From assembly GCA_023014335.1 (NCBI GenBank), contig JAECYW010000036.1, positions 186,001 to 250,000 on the forward strand: 64,000 bases of DNA, read 5' to 3'. The stretch comes from Galerina marginata. Its lineage: Eukaryota; Basidiomycota; Agaricomycetes; Agaricales; Galerinaceae. The position numbers and the translations under genes are program-made. Shown piece after piece: positions 22,440 through 34,798 of the stretch (positions are counted from its first letter, which is position 1; each line of letters begins with the position of its first letter). The notes beneath the pieces were generated by a model. It was given only the letters and a program-made list of their open reading frames with translations, was not told the DNA's origin and searched no databases.

Positions 22440-23853
22440 TTAGTAGTCATCCTCGGAGTCGTCGTTGTGGTTTGAATCCTCGCTGTCCTCATCAATATAA
22501 TCTAGATAATTAGGCATCAGCTTTGCGTTATATGCGAAGGGTAGAAAATAGGAATAACCCACCGCATCCCGACATCAAGTACCGGTAATATTCCATGTTT
22601 TCATCATGGGAGGCGCCAGGACCAGGTTTCTTGACCACGATTCCCATCCTCGAATTCTTCGCACTTTCCCTAGGAGTGACAGTTTTGTTGGTGGATACGG
22701 GCTTACTCGTTCGTAAATCGGCAACAGTTCCACCCATGTCAACGTCACCTTCTTCTCTCTTCAAATCGGCGAGATGGCGAATTTGATTGCGCCTCCGTTC
22801 GATTTTGTCAAGTAGGGGTTTGAAGTATATCTTGTCCACCAAGTCGATCGTTAAGTCGACGAGTTCGGCGTAATCAGCGCAAAGGGAGTGCGGTTGCCTT
22901 TTGAAGCGGCGAAAAGCGATTTCAGCATTGAGGACGACGAGGAAAGGGTTGAGCGCGTGTTCCAACACACGAGTTCTATTACTGGCGAAGGCGGGAAGCC
23001 GCGGGCTGTCGTTCTCGGGGCCTTCCCTGAGCGCCCCATCAGGAGCGACAAAATACATCCTTCCAGATAAATTGTCCCCATGCTCAGTGAAAACTGTGAG
23101 CGCGTTTCCTTTCTTCGGTAAAAAATGGTGAGGGTGTAGCAAGACGAACTCGTACATCGCATCCGTGAATGGCGGCTGATCGAACTTGGGAAAAGATCAG
23201 TACCTGCTTCGAGGATAAGATCTTACACTTACCTGGAAATATCTGTGATATTGACCGTCTCGTTTTTGCCATTCCGCGTTTTCATTTTCTACCAAGGATA
23301 TCAGGGCTTGGAGTGTAGCCTTTGAGCACGTAACGGCGAAGAAGCCAAGTTTTTCAAGCGCATAGTGTAGGTTACGATCCACTGGCTGATGGTTAGTCTC
23401 CTGCAATAACAACTCGATACATAGTCGACTGACGAGGACTGAGGTTGGAGGGCGTGTCAAGCGAGAAGTTTTGGCGAACGATATGCAAGTCTTCGAGGAA
23501 GGTTTCCTGAGTTAACCAGGAATGTTTCAACATGTTTCGAAAACTGGAAATGTATTTTTCGTTAAGCGTACCACTTCAAATTTCGACCTGGCATCCTTCC
23601 GCGCAGTCTTTATCCAATGGGCCCTCACAAGGTGGTATCCCGTCTGTTTAGTGATAAAGCAACCTTCGGCTCGGCTTATCTTCCTGCGCTCTTCGGCAGC
23701 CCTTGTACTGGCAGAGCTCGAAACGGACGCAACCGATTGAAGATCGTCGTCGGAATATTCACGCTCCAGAGATTCTAAAGAAAGCTCGGGAACGCCTCTA
23801 ATCTTGGCATATTTGGATGTCGTGGAAATCCTGCCGTTACGGATTGTGGACAT
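22440..23853 (-). CDS. HNH-nuclease-like domain protein, frame problem in exon 2
   Basis: Exons are 23853-23572, 23506-23233, 23175-22563 and 22501-22440, with introns of 65, 57 and 61 nt and good splice signals. Exon 1 has the zinc-knuckle-like start (EGCFITKQTGYHLVRAHWI) typical of Agaricomycete HNH_2-like proteins (C-x2-TG, then AHxI). Exon 2 has NFSLDTPSNL and later NLHYALEKLGFFAVT, both expected for the family. However, they lie in different frames: exon 2 is 274 nt between two confident phase-0 sites, one base off. No canonical intron repairs it. Either there is a frameshift (pseudogene or assembly error) or a non-canonical intron. The last exon gives an acidic tail (DEDSEDSNHNDDSEDD). 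These proteins are numerous and mostly uncharacterised; nuclease activity is not shown. The C-terminal part was duplicated to 15370-15770. Confidence 0.6.
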
Positions 23854-25060
23854 GATGGGAGGAAGACAAGTGACACGCGCGGGAAACGTAAACCCTAACC
23901 CAGCTTCAGGCACTTTGTCGTTCCTTCGTCTCCCTCAGGCTGCACCCTGATTTCTCCTGCTCGACACCGTAATTATTGCGGACTACAATGATGATACATC
24001 AGTTGAATTCTAATAGAGCTCTCCCAGAGGAATTGGGCGGGCCAAATTCGGACATGTGAACGGACTCCGACAGCGACCAGGCCAATGACAATGAAGGTTT
24101 AGCGATCCCACCCACCTCCTTCGTAGTTCCTTCCAGCGACCCATCTTTTGTCTTTTTGTCCTATTGAACGTCCTACCCGACTCCCGTCTTGTTTTCATAG
24201 GTCTATAGTCACTTTTTTGCTCAATTAATCCCACCTTCAACGTTTCAACCTTCGCACATCTTGCCTCCTCGGGGGGAAACTTCTGTGCCCCATCGCATTG
24301 CGGCGTCCACTGAGCTCTCTAGTCTTGGCTCTCTGTGGGAATTGACACCCCGTCACTATCTCAGGTCCCGTTCCTACCTCCAACCTGTCTCCTATCTACG
24401 TTACCTACGAAGCGCCAAGTGAATACCCCTCCCGCGCTGGAAAGAACGTCGAATCACTTGGCCGGAAGGCCTACTTTGCCCCCATCACAAGCTCAATCGG
24501 CCTCAACGTCGAAACCAAAGTATCCCCCGAAAGGAAAAGCTAAACTTCAGTTTCCAAGGGTTGGATACATGCCGCATCACCAGCATCCGACGACTCTGCT
24601 ACATCGCTATAGATGGACTACTACCTAGTGTACAATCCTAATCTGGCACTGGCGAGCCTAAACCACGGTGTTCTCAAGTTCAGTCCTCTCCCAGTTCAAG
24701 GTCCAATTACTTGACCTCCTCTTCCAACCGCTTGAATCGTCTCTTCTCCTTTTTTGCTGCTAATAATTTCTCCCATGCCCTGTTTACTGGCTCATCTATT
24801 GCGCAGAACCTCTCTTGTTTATTTATACACCCCATTACGGTCCGTTCATATTCGATATCATGTTCCTGGAATAATCGATTTGGATATTTTAGAATCTGTC
24901 ATACAGAATCAGGGAAGCAACGATTGTACAGGCGAGCATTTCTTATCATGATCAGTCGATGATGCAGCGATGGCTTGGACTTGGCATGCGCCTCTCTTAA
25001 TCTGGCCCAATCTGCTATCGATTCGATGACCGTTCGAACTTTAAATGGATTTCTCTTTGG
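23854..25060. other. Intergenic, one weak proline-rich frame
   Basis: A plus-strand frame at about 24341-24628 encodes a Pro/Ser/Lys-rich stretch (SASTSKPKYPPKGKAK) but lacks an ATG near its start and has no recognised homology. A T-rich tract surrounds 24720-24880. No supported gene. Confidence 0.35.
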
Positions 25061-25304
25061 TCAAATGATCTGCCCAGGACGTCTAGTCTGCCTCCCGTCG
25101 ACCCGATGGTGAGAGCTATAGTCGTTATGCGAATTTGCATGGGTCATCCCTGAATAGTTGTATGGTCCGATATCTCCTCCGCGTCCTCCGCCTGGACCCG
25201 CTCCACCCCTACCTGAAGCTGAATGAATAAGGGTGTGCCGATTTCGAAAGTTCATAATTTTGTACGTACCCACCAACGTTGGCGCCCCGAAAGTCTGAGC
25301 TCAT
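25061..25304 (-). CDS. Small glycine/RGG-r rich protein, 62 aa
   Basis: Exon 1 is 25304-25274 and exon 2 is 25218-25061. The 55-nt intron (GTGGGT...CATTCAG) joins phase 1 ends exactly. The product starts MSSDFRG and carries GRGGAGPGGGRGG, an RGG-box-like run often linked to RNA binding. It then becomes His/Asn/Tyr-rich and ends in RQTRRPGQII. No family recognised. Because it is short, chance cannot be excluded, but the splice phase and composition support it. Confidence 0.45.
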
Positions 25305-25754
25305 CGTGACCTATTCGTAGTGCGATGAAGACCTGTACTAGAGAGTTCGTGGAGAAGCTTCCTCACCGAACCGCATATTATTCTGACTTATAGTCGAAAG
25401 CCACGTTTTCTTCCACTCTTGCGTCTAATGAATTGGTTCACTTCAGTCTAATCGGTGCAGGGAGTAATATTTAGAAGCTTTGAATCCAGTTCCAATTTTG
25501 ATACGATCGAGACAGTACTTTTCCAAAAATTCTTGGATGTTCTCAATTATTTCGAATGTACTCGGTGTCTACCTACTACCTCTGTATGTTCATCGTTATT
25601 AAATAATAGGCCCCTAATTCGAAAAGGTATTTAACTAGGATCCGCTGATAGAGTCAGCGACACTCCCTCATAGGCCTAGATAAAGCAGGACCTCAAGCGT
25701 CTGGCCCAGCTTTTTACTACCAATTGTAAACTATTATAGCGACAATCCCGAAAA
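25305..25754. other. Intergenic between two minus-strand small genes
   Basis: AT-rich, no open frame with support. It must hold the promoter of the RGG-rich gene and the 3' end of the secreted protein gene. Confidence 0.35.
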
Positions 25755-26373
25755 CTACCGCAGACTCGTAATATACTGTGTTGACGCAGATGTATAGACA
25801 GGCGTCAATGGTAGGCCCAGCGTAGCCGTTTCGAAGGCAGTCCCATTGCTGGCTAAGATTCCGATGGTCTCTACACAATAAGCCTCGTTCAATGCACGAT
25901 CAATCGTACAGTTCTGCGCGTTATTATCAACATCGGGGGCGTTCGTCGGAAATGGATGATTCATGGATAGCCAGGACTCAGCCTCGACAAATGTAGCTAG
26001 AAGTCAAATTGGAGATCGTTAACTTAATGGCTGATCCAATTCGAGCGCGTACAACTGACCCACCTGTGTACGTCTCTGATACAAGACTGTCGACAACCCG
26101 TGACCCCACGACAGACCCTTCCACAGTCGTGAACACGCCGACTTCAACGTACGTTGTTCCTCCGTCAGCACCGACGCCGAGGGTGGTGGCGCTTAGTATA
26201 CTTCCTGAGGGAACGAGGCCATATACTGTCTTGGTTGCAACCACGGCCGCATTAACACGGCCGACTTTGTTTGCTTTGATTAGTAGGAATTTAATCGCTC
26301 AAGTTACGACTGACGCACCACAGAGATATAGCAAGAAAAAGCTCAAAGTTGCATTTGAAATGTGGAATACCAT
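25755..26373 (-). CDS. Small secreted protein of unknown function, 168 aa
   Basis: Exons 26373-26319, 26273-26064 and 25996-25755; introns of 45 nt (GTGCGT...CTAATCAAAG) and 67 nt (GTGGGT...TTCTAG) keep frame. The first exon is nearly all signal peptide (hydrophobic SFFLLYLC). The mature part is Val/Thr/Gly-rich and beta-like (TTYVEVGVFTTVEGSVVGS), then AESWLSMNHPFP and NCTIDRALNEAYCVETIG. It has two cysteines 13 residues apart and N-glycosylation sequons at NCT and NGT. It is not a hydrophobin or cerato-platanin by cysteine pattern. I do not recognise the family; it would count as an effector-like or wall protein candidate. Confidence 0.65.
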
Positions 26374-27018
26374 TCTACTGGAGTAGGAATCCGATATAAT
26401 CAACGTTCACAATTGATACGACGAGTGAGAGACGACAGGAGGATGCAATGTGAATATGTTTCTGGCGTCGGTAATGAACTTCCTATAAATGTTCCTTGAT
26501 CATAGCTTTGGACAGATTAGAGCGGCTGTGTGATACAGAATCAGCAAAATGAAAGATATGATGATTATGATGATTGTACCCCGAGTTTGCCACTCGATTG
26601 TCTAGTTACCCGGACAGTGACTGACTGGATCTCTCACGAGGTATGTCTAAAATAGCGACTGGCATAGAGACTATCTGGAAACAGTCAACTCCCTGATCAT
26701 GATAATCTAGAGTGTACCCCTAGTAGGTTGGCTGGAGAACCCGGACCGCCTATATTCCGACCGGAATCCGTCGTCAAGACATGAGCACATTCGAAACAAG
26801 TCGAGTCGAAATTGATACGCTGAAGATTCGCCGCCGGCGCCTTCAACTCGACCACGGGCTTGTAAGGGGTGGTCAAGTGTCAGCAAAGCGAGGCAGGTGG
26901 AGGAAATTGAGACACCAGAACAAGAACCTGTGAAGTGGGCAGGCAACAATTAATTAAGCGTGGATATAGTGGTATACATAAGCCACTTACAGCTCGAGCT
27001 TAGTTATAGGCATACAAG
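26374..27018. other. Intergenic, no gene recognised
   Basis: Holds the promoter of the secreted protein gene. A short GATGATTATGAT microsatellite-like tract lies near 26558-26576. Nothing else was supported. Confidence 0.4.
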
Positions 27019-27214
27019 ATGGGTCTATCAGGTGACGACGACCTCATCATTTTTGCTAGCAATACGAAGAGTGAGTCGGTGCATGGAGTAGACGCAAATC
27101 TCGATTGTACATACCTCCAAATTACGATTCCTTCTTTCTACAGAACTAACGATGGGTTTGAACAGAGACCAGGCAGAAGTGCAGAACGACTCGGCTGTGG
27201 AGGATTCGGGCTAA
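27019..27214 (+). CDS. Possible 40-aa small protein, two exons
   Basis: Exon 1 is 27019-27070 and exon 2 is 27144-27214; the intron starts with a consensus GTGAGT and ends TTTCTACAG, and the phase is exact. The product starts MGLSGDDDLIIFASNTK and ends acidic. No homology recognised. A larger gene with a different 3' structure is possible. Confidence 0.3.
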
Positions 27215-28330
27215 AGGGGCATGTGATAGGCTGAAGATTAATCCGCGATTGTAATTGTGGTGTCACCAACGGCAGACAGAGTAGGCGGAGGTAGGAGCGA
27301 CAGGACAGCTCGAGGGAGCATGAATTTGATGAAGCTATCCGTGATACTCGCCGAGTCAGAACCCACTTGATGTTATAATAAGTTGATGAGCAACGTCTTA
27401 TGCAAAAATGAAAGGGCTAGACGGGGCTTACGGGAATGATCTGGGTGCTCGTCATTAAGTGAGCACACCGAGCAGCTTACAGTATGAGTTTGGTAGAACG
27501 GCTACAATAAGTTCACCCTTTCTTCCTAGGAAGGCGAAGATAAGTCAGCGCGCGCGAATGGTCGCCAAAGTAACTAACTTACACATACATACTTCATATA
27601 GCTCTTTTCGCTTTTCCGCCTCATTCAAAGAATGCGTCAGCCAGAAAGGGAATTCAAGATTCGTTAATGGCGGTTCTAAGTACCGAAAGGGTTGAGTCAT
27701 TATCTTACAATTTCGTCGGGGTGTGTTTGGCGGTATCGGCGGCTCAATGGAGCCGCGGGTGCACGACGCTTGGTTCAGTATTTCACACTGAGAAAGGGGT
27801 CAATGCGTTGGCACGTTATATAATAGTAAAAACGACAGTACATACCTTGTGAAAAACCTTCTTTCCATTTGTCGTGTTGCTCAGCTCCCTTATACGTCAC
27901 TTCTTGCTTTTAGTGACCTATTTATTGCTGATGGACTGGTATCTCGACAGTCATCGATCGACGATGAGGCTTAAGCTTACGATCTTGAACACGATGAGGT
28001 GCATTACACGGTGGTGAAGCTGGAAGATTATTCGCAGTCCGAAGCGATAGCACGCAGGAGATCGTCGGCGAGCGGAAGGCGAGGGCGGACCTGCTGGAGG
28101 TGCCATGGAGGTTCAGCGGTTTCCGGGCCCTGCAAAATATTAGTATGAGCAAGGTTCTACTCTATGAATAAGAAGCGAAAGGCCGACTTACAGCTTCGCT
28201 TTCTTGATAACGTCTGGTCAGCAATCAATGGAAGGGGTAAGGATTTGTTAGTGCATGAAATAAAATAATTGAGCGTACCTTCAAAGCTTCAACCCAAGTA
28301 TTCCCCCGCTGATTGCTCTGAGTCATTGTG
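27215..28330. other. Uncertain region with a possible minus-strand gene
   Basis: On the minus strand an ATG at 28327 opens a 16-codon exon ending in a GTACGC donor. It can be spliced in more than one way to the open frame at 28142-27922 (ARKPLNLHGTSSRSALAF). No arrangement is clearly right, so no gene is called. Confidence 0.25.
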
Positions 28331-29884
28331 ACCGCTTAAGCAGATGGAGTCTGGAGAGCGAGTCCGACTGACATTGTATGGGCTCGGTTCAACGATCTGC
28401 ACGGAATGGACACCAAGTAGCATCGCAAGGGTGGAATAGATCGTTTAGAAACCCAATCAGTGGGCTGCGCTCTCGGTAAGTTAGATGTGCCCATGAGAGG
28501 AACGAAGCGAGAAGGGTCGTGGTTATTTTTGAGATAAGATTGCAATCTGTCAATCATTGTGGGAGATTCCCTCGGCTCAGTCCTCGGCATTGCCATCGTG
28601 GGGTAAAACAACAGGCCGAATATTTCTCCTCTTCCCATCAACGTTCGTCTTCCAGTCGCTGCTGTGTCTATGCTCCCATTATTCCGTGTTGCCAGTGCCT
28701 TTTAATTTGCTATGGTGGATATTACAGTAAAAGTACGTGTATATTCTTCACGCCTTTCGTTCATTCATTGGGTGATAGCTGACGATGTTTGTCTAGATTC
28801 TGGGACGGGGAACGCATCTTTCTGAACCTACAGATCTTCATCGGGCTCTACGTGTCTAGAAACGCGATTCTTGTCTCCCTCGGTCGGCGATTTCCCGATT
28901 TACCCCACCTTTCCGTCTTACCGACTGGCGTCCGTAGCAGCTCTCGTCTGAATCTCCTGCACGTCATGGATGGACAACTCAGAAGTTAGAACAAACTCTG
29001 GTGTAGTAGGTATGTCTTCGACGATTTTTCGTGATCACCTTCTTATATATGGTCTTTATAAGCCAACGTCGTCGCTTGGATGCTTCCTCTACAAAGGATG
29101 AAGGACCTGTACTCGCGTATGTGTGATCTTGCCTCTCAGAAGTGAAAGTGCGTATCATTCCACAACTTTGGTTTGTTCCTTGATTAATGATGCTCGTTTG
29201 TCCAGGTCCAAGCCAAGCGTCCTCGCCACTGTCTAGGTATGGCTCATGCTTTCGTTCATTCCCGGGCTCATTCGCGATCGTTAGCTTTGACCAAGCTCTG
29301 ACGTGTCGACCAAGGGCATCACCCTCGTCAGTTAGACTTGCCTGCATACCGAGCACCAAACGTTGAAGGTAGACCCACATACCACTCACAAATATTCAAC
29401 ATTCCTAATCCCTTCTTCTTTCCAGGTCCAAATACCGCCCTAGAAATACCATTCGACACGCGCATGCCGTCTACCATCTGCCATCTGCCGCCTTGCCTGC
29501 AAGGCTGCGTCCACATCATCCCTCGGCGCCGAAGTTTCTCGTCCGGAATCCTCTTTCAAGCAGGCGGTACTAGGCCTCGAAATGGGGTGCTGCCAGCCTT
29601 TCTTAGTCGGTGTTGGATGCCAGGTCATATCATTGACAGTTTGGGAGTTCTTCTGCAGCCTCGATTTTGGCGTCATCCGTTCACGTCCGAATTCGTCATC
29701 TGGAGCTTGTCGACGTCGGGGTAACGAGCAGCGGAGGCGCAGGTTGGCAGGGACGAGGAATTCGGATTAGGCTCAGGATTGCACGTCCTGACTGCCTCTC
29801 TATGAAACGTCGTCACGGTTTGTTTTTGGTCTGGGGGTTATTGGTTCGTTTTTATTCCACTTCTATCTTTGCTATTGGACTGAC
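28331..29884. other. Region without a supported gene
   Basis: Several frames of 60-136 codons on both strands, none with motifs. Two splice-like sites (TTTGTCCAG and CTTTCCAG, each followed by GTCCAA) near 29205 and 29426 hint at transcribed or decayed genic sequence. No call made. Confidence 0.3.
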
Positions 29885-30180
29885 TCTTGACGTGTAGAAG
29901 TACTGTGAGGAGCTACCGTGTTTCTCAGCCTCGTCGCTAGCGGAAGCGATAGTGCCAGGTATCCAAGGAGGGCACGATACAGACAACGATAGGAACTGTA
30001 GCATAAGGTCGACTGCCCCCAGCGTCGTCTTTCTCTGGCCCGGGCTAGCTAGCTAGGCTCTCGTATGTCCATTTCTTGTATTTTCTTTTACTTGATTCGG
30101 ATGAATCATTAGCCCTCGAAGTTATAAATTCCATGATGGCTGCGACAAGAAACGATGACGATGCGACGTGAGCCAGCGAA
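29885..30180. repeat. Diverged direct repeat, copy 1 (partner 30425-30700)
   Basis: Shares ACGTGTAGAA, GGAG-TACCGTGTTTCTC, CTCGCTAGCGG/CTCGCTGGCAC-like blocks, GGCTC-CGTA-GT-CATTTCT, and ATGATGGCTGCGACA/ATAATGGTTTCGACA in the same order. Copies lie about 540 bp apart. Origin unknown. Confidence 0.45.
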
Positions 30181-30424
30181 CCCTTCCCGGAGTTGGATTT
30201 GCGAAGGAACTGAGCAAGTTCGACTTCGATCCTCATATGTTGTTAGGAGGACATCAACATCGGTGGTGGTCAAGTGTATTGGGTCCGCATGTTGGCTGCT
30301 GCAAAAAAATCAGAATAGCGCTATGATTACCCCTTTCTAAGCACCTCTGGTAGATATCGTCAGGGTTTTCGATGATGATGTTCATCGTAGGTTTTCATTT
30401 CACTTTTACCCGCAGTCGCTGACT

Positions 30425-30700
30425 TACAACGTGTAGAACCCATGGGTGGAGGTACCGTGTTTCTCTTCGACTTTTTTGGTGTCCTCGCTGGCACATGCGA
30501 GACCGTCGGGTGTTTGGGGCCGACTTGGCGACATCCGCTAAGATTGATCCAGCTATCTTTCCCCGATTTTGGCTCGCGTACGTTCATTTCTCTATCTTAA
30601 TTTGGTCGGACATTGACCGTCGATGTTGTTGTAGATTGCATAATGGTTTCGACACAAAATGATGAGCTGCCGCACCGCAGTTAGGTGACCGATGTCCACG
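30425..30700. repeat. Diverged direct repeat, copy 2 (partner 29885-30180)
   Basis: Same ordered blocks as copy 1 with heavy substitution; probably an old tandem duplication. Confidence 0.45.
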
Positions 30701-32677
30701 TCTGTACCCCTAGATATTCCATTTACTTTCATGCTAACGTCTTTTGGATGGGCAGAACCTGAATTAGCGGCATCAACCCGAGTTTCTACGAGTTTCTCGA
30801 TGACTTAAATGTAATTCGGGCTCTCATCCTTAAATCGGATAGGTACTTAAACTTATGATCAATAGTTACAGAATCCTTTGATATCGTCATTTACTCAACG
30901 AAACCTGGAATCTCAAAGACACGGGGGGTCCAGCACACCTAGGTTCCCCTCGCGCAGCACACGCAGTAAGTACCTGGCTGCAATAGAGGCACCTAGTGAG
31001 TAGGCTGACTTGATTCAGGAAAGAACATCTCGAAAAAGCAGAAAAATCGAAAGAAGAGAAGAGAGTGAAAACAAGACGCACATTTAGTTTGACTTCTTGC
31101 TGACCTGGCCGATAATTGAAATACGTTAATCGTTAACGGATGGTAAATTTGGCTTTCAATGGTCGTGCGCATTGTCGAATTTCCAATCGTATTGTTAGAC
31201 GACTTTATTCTGGCATTTAAGGTCTACGACGACCATAAATACTTAATAGGAATGTAGAGAAAACATGGACAAAGGAGGAAAAAAACCAACGTACCTATCG
31301 TACTTAGCAGGTTCGTAAGGCCAGCCTTTGAATCTTCCACTGTTAAGACTTCCCTAATATACTAGTGCTAACGCCCATTCTTCAGAGGTGGAGGAGCCAA
31401 AATTCCGTGTTTGTTGATCATATGCCTTTGCGACGTATCGAGTCCGCTGGCTTGAATCTTCCTGTCGAATCGTGGATAACACTGAGCCTCCATCGAAGAC
31501 ATAGACATAAGGTAGGACCGAGCGACACATGTCGCGCTGGTGTCGCGTTCGACTCCTACATTTCTGCTACTATAAGGAATTAGATAAACCTCGACAACCG
31601 CGGACGGGCCTACACACAGTGGGTTATAAATGTTGGCGTGCGTGAGTGCCTTCGTAGCTTGATAGGCGCTTGCAGATGAGAGACAGCAGTTATATGTCTT
31701 ATATTTGTCCTGTCTCAAGCACGAGGTGCGAAAGCAGGACATTTCACAAAAGGATGAGGTTGTTGCTGGGCAGATCAGGTAAGCCATCATTCATTAATGT
31801 CAACGATTAGAGCCTTGTACTCACCTTGAGCGAGCCGGAGCACATTAAAGCGGTGTGGCCTAGTGAGGGCTCGCTTCCTGCGTCCTTTCTTCTCGAGGTC
31901 GAATCGTCGCGATCGACTGAAGCAACAAATGGCTCTTATTTCAGGCCCCCGGCAAAGGCGGACCGTTCGTACCGTGATCGCGTGATCAAGGATGAACGTG
32001 GAGGTTCGACTTGAACCTTTCTGAGTCTCGTCCATAAACGCTGCATAAACGTTTACATCAGGGATGTATTTTTATATAAAGTACCTCGCACACGTAAACG
32101 CCCACAACAAGTCGAAAAATCAAAGGCTGCCGCTTCCTCTTTCAAGCCGTCACTAAAGTTGCTTCGTCACCCAGGCACCATGTTTCTTAAATCATCTTTC
32201 CCCCAAGGGATGCTTTTAGGTATGCATCTAAAATAACAACTGTCATTGTGCTGGTAAATACTGGCGCTTTGGGCCGGTCAGTCATCATCCTATGCTAATG
32301 CACGAAAAGATAGGAAATGCTACACAATAGGCGGGCCCCGAGAAGATTATACATGGGAAGATAGCCGGAAATCAACGTCCACACCACTTCTGAAGGTTCA
32401 CTCTCTTCCAATTCAAAAACTAATGTCTGAAAGTGTTTCAGTGAGCGAGTGTAGCCAAACTCTTTGAGCTTTCGTAATGGAGATATCCATCTATATCTCG
32501 TCGTTGGTTTTCTGCTTTGTGACTAGGTCACTAGGAATAGAGCTTCTCTTTGCTCCTCGCAGACGTCTGACCTGATCGAAATCAATTGCCGAAAGAGGCA
32601 ACTCAACATCGTGCACCTTCAGTCCTGTGACTACATAAGGATGTGCGTTATTGATTGACTTCTTGCTCACGCCCATC
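30701..32677. other. Region without a supported gene
   Basis: Minus-strand frames at 32035-31787 and 31790-31368 are open, and a good donor (GTGAGT) sits at about 31823, but neither reading frame shows family motifs across the junction. The end of this stretch is the P450 promoter. Confidence 0.35.
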
Positions 32678-34798
32678 ATGCCTGATCTCTCTACCGTTGG
32701 GCCTGCAGTAGCAGCCATATTCGCCGTCTACTTGATGTCGAGCTGGTTTCTCTCTTCGACGCACCAGGTGAATGCTCGTTCTGCTTTGTGCAAATGGGAC
32801 AGAAGCTAATGACCGAAGCAATAGTTGAAACATATACCTACAATTGGTTCATCGAGCGCTATCTTCTCGTACTTGGATGCCTTCAGATTTGTCCGTCACG
32901 GACATGAGATGATTCACGAAGGCTATGAAAAGGTATTTAAACTGTTCGGTGGCCTGGATTTCCCGATATCTTTCTCAACCTGAAGTTTTTTGAAGTACTA
33001 CGGAACTGCTTTCAAAGTGGCCAACATGTCAAAGTGGCTAGTCATCGTTAGCGGACCGCAGATGATTGACGACATTCGGCGAGCAAGTGACGATCAGCTG
33101 TCCTTCGAAGAAGCCGTAGCAGAGGTATTTGACTCCCGTCATGTAAACGATTGCTAATTGGCTTAACTGACACCCACAGACAATCCAAACAGATTATACC
33201 CTTGGTCGCCAAGTTCGTGTCAACACGTACCACATTGGTATTGTGAGGACGCCGTTGACTAGGAATCTGGCGATACGTTTCGATGATATCACGGATGAGA
33301 TTTCCTGTGCTTTCGAGGACCTGGTTCCAGTGGTCAACAATGGTTCGCCACTCTTACTTCCATTTGAATAATGCTGAAGCCAAATCAGAATGGACAACTG
33401 TACCGGCCAAGAAAACAATCATGAAGATCGTATGCAGGACGAGCAATCGCTTATTCGTTGGACTGCCATTGTGTAAGTGCAACCCATCAATCTCGCAAAA
33501 TCTGAAATTAACGTATTTCTAACTAGGCAGGAACCCTGACTACAGAGAGCTCAACGAACAGTTCACGATTGACGTGTTCATGAGCGCGCAATTTATAAAT
33601 CTGTTTCCAAAAATTCTCAAGCCGTAAATATTTTATACCTCGCTCCTCATGAACGTTCAATGTTGACTGTTCAACTTTCCTAGACTCGTGGGTCGATATC
33701 TAAGCAAGGTTCCTGCGAGCATTAAGCGCGCGGTATCCCATGTCGGACCTCAAATCGAATACCAACTCGAGCAGGAAGAGAAATATGGGAAAGACTGGCC
33801 GGGTAAACCGGTAGGGAGCCTCCCGTCAATTTCCTAAACCTTGCGGCTGAGCTTTACCGTATACTTAGAACAATCTGATCTCCTGGCTCTTAGACGAAGC
33901 CGAAGGTCCTCGAAGAACCGTTCAAGACTTGGCCATCCGCCTTCTGACCATTAATTTCGCGGCTATACACACATCGACGAACGCAAGTCCGTGTATTATC
34001 CTCCGATTTCAGTTGCTGATACGTCGCCTTACCTAGGCATTCACTGAAGTCTTGTACAACCTGGCCGCATACCCCCAATATGCTGCGCCGATGCGTGAGG
34101 AGGTGGAAGGGGTCATTGAATCCGAGGGGTGGACAAAGCTCGCGATGGGGAAGATGCGAAAAGTCGATAGTTTTATCAAGGAATCCCAACGCCTGGAAAT
34201 AGGAGCATGTGGGTTCAGCTTTTTCAGAACTGAATTGTTTATTGGATGACTGATTTTCACCTTCCGCAGTGACGCTAAACCGTAAAGTGATGAAGGATTT
34301 CACGTTTTCGAACGGTGTCACCGTGCCAGCAGGTACCGCGCTGGCGGCTGCGACTTATTCGACTCACATGGATATTGTATGTTACCAATGGCTGTTTCTT
34401 CCACGAATTCAATTGACGGTCTGACATCTTATCTAACCCAGCAAAACTATGAACGTCCTACTGAATTTCAAGGATTCAGATTTGCAGAGATGCGAGACGA
34501 AGTAGGAGAGGGCATAAAACATCAATTTGTCTCACTTACACCGGATTTCTTGACCTTCGGCACCGGTCGACATGCTTGGTAGGCTCTTATCTTACCTGAT
34601 GCTTCGTTTGAAATTTGAAATTTGAATAGTCCAGGCCGATTCTTCGCAGCCAACGAGCTGAAGGCCATGGTTGCATTTATTTTACTCAACTACGACGTAA
34701 AGCTGCCGGATAATTGCTCTCGACCCGAGAGTGCCTGGTTTCTGGGTCGTAGGTTTCCCGATAGGACGGCACAAGTTATGTTCAGGAAGCGAGTTTAA
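32678..34798 (+). CDS. Cytochrome P450, CYP512-like, 12 exons, 498 aa
   Basis: Heme-thiolate monooxygenase, probably ER-anchored. Exons: 32678-32767, 32825-32932, 32996-33124, 33180-33342, 33389-33472, 33527-33623, 33684-33810, 33869-33982, 34037-34208, 34270-34376, 34442-34578, 34630-34798 (1497 nt). A membrane anchor fills residues 6-25. The I-helix reads NFAAIHTST, the AAIHT form seen in CYP68/CYP503/CYP512-type fungal P450s, with His where many P450s have an acid. The K-helix ExxR is ESQR. The heme loop FGTGRHACPG is complete, its Cys codon split by the last intron. The motif DYTLG and the phrase VNTYHIGIVRTPLTRNLA also fit CYP512. Intron 8 (33983-34036) has a GC donor (GCAAGT). Fungal relatives oxidise terpenoids and related lipids; no terpene synthase is visible nearby. 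Substrate unknown. Confidence 0.92.

Noticed and set aside
30887..31081. Minus-strand frame with hydrophobic Phe/Ser-rich start resembling a signal peptide
   Set aside because: The better ATG nearby (in another frame) ends after about 22 codons; no mature protein could be built.
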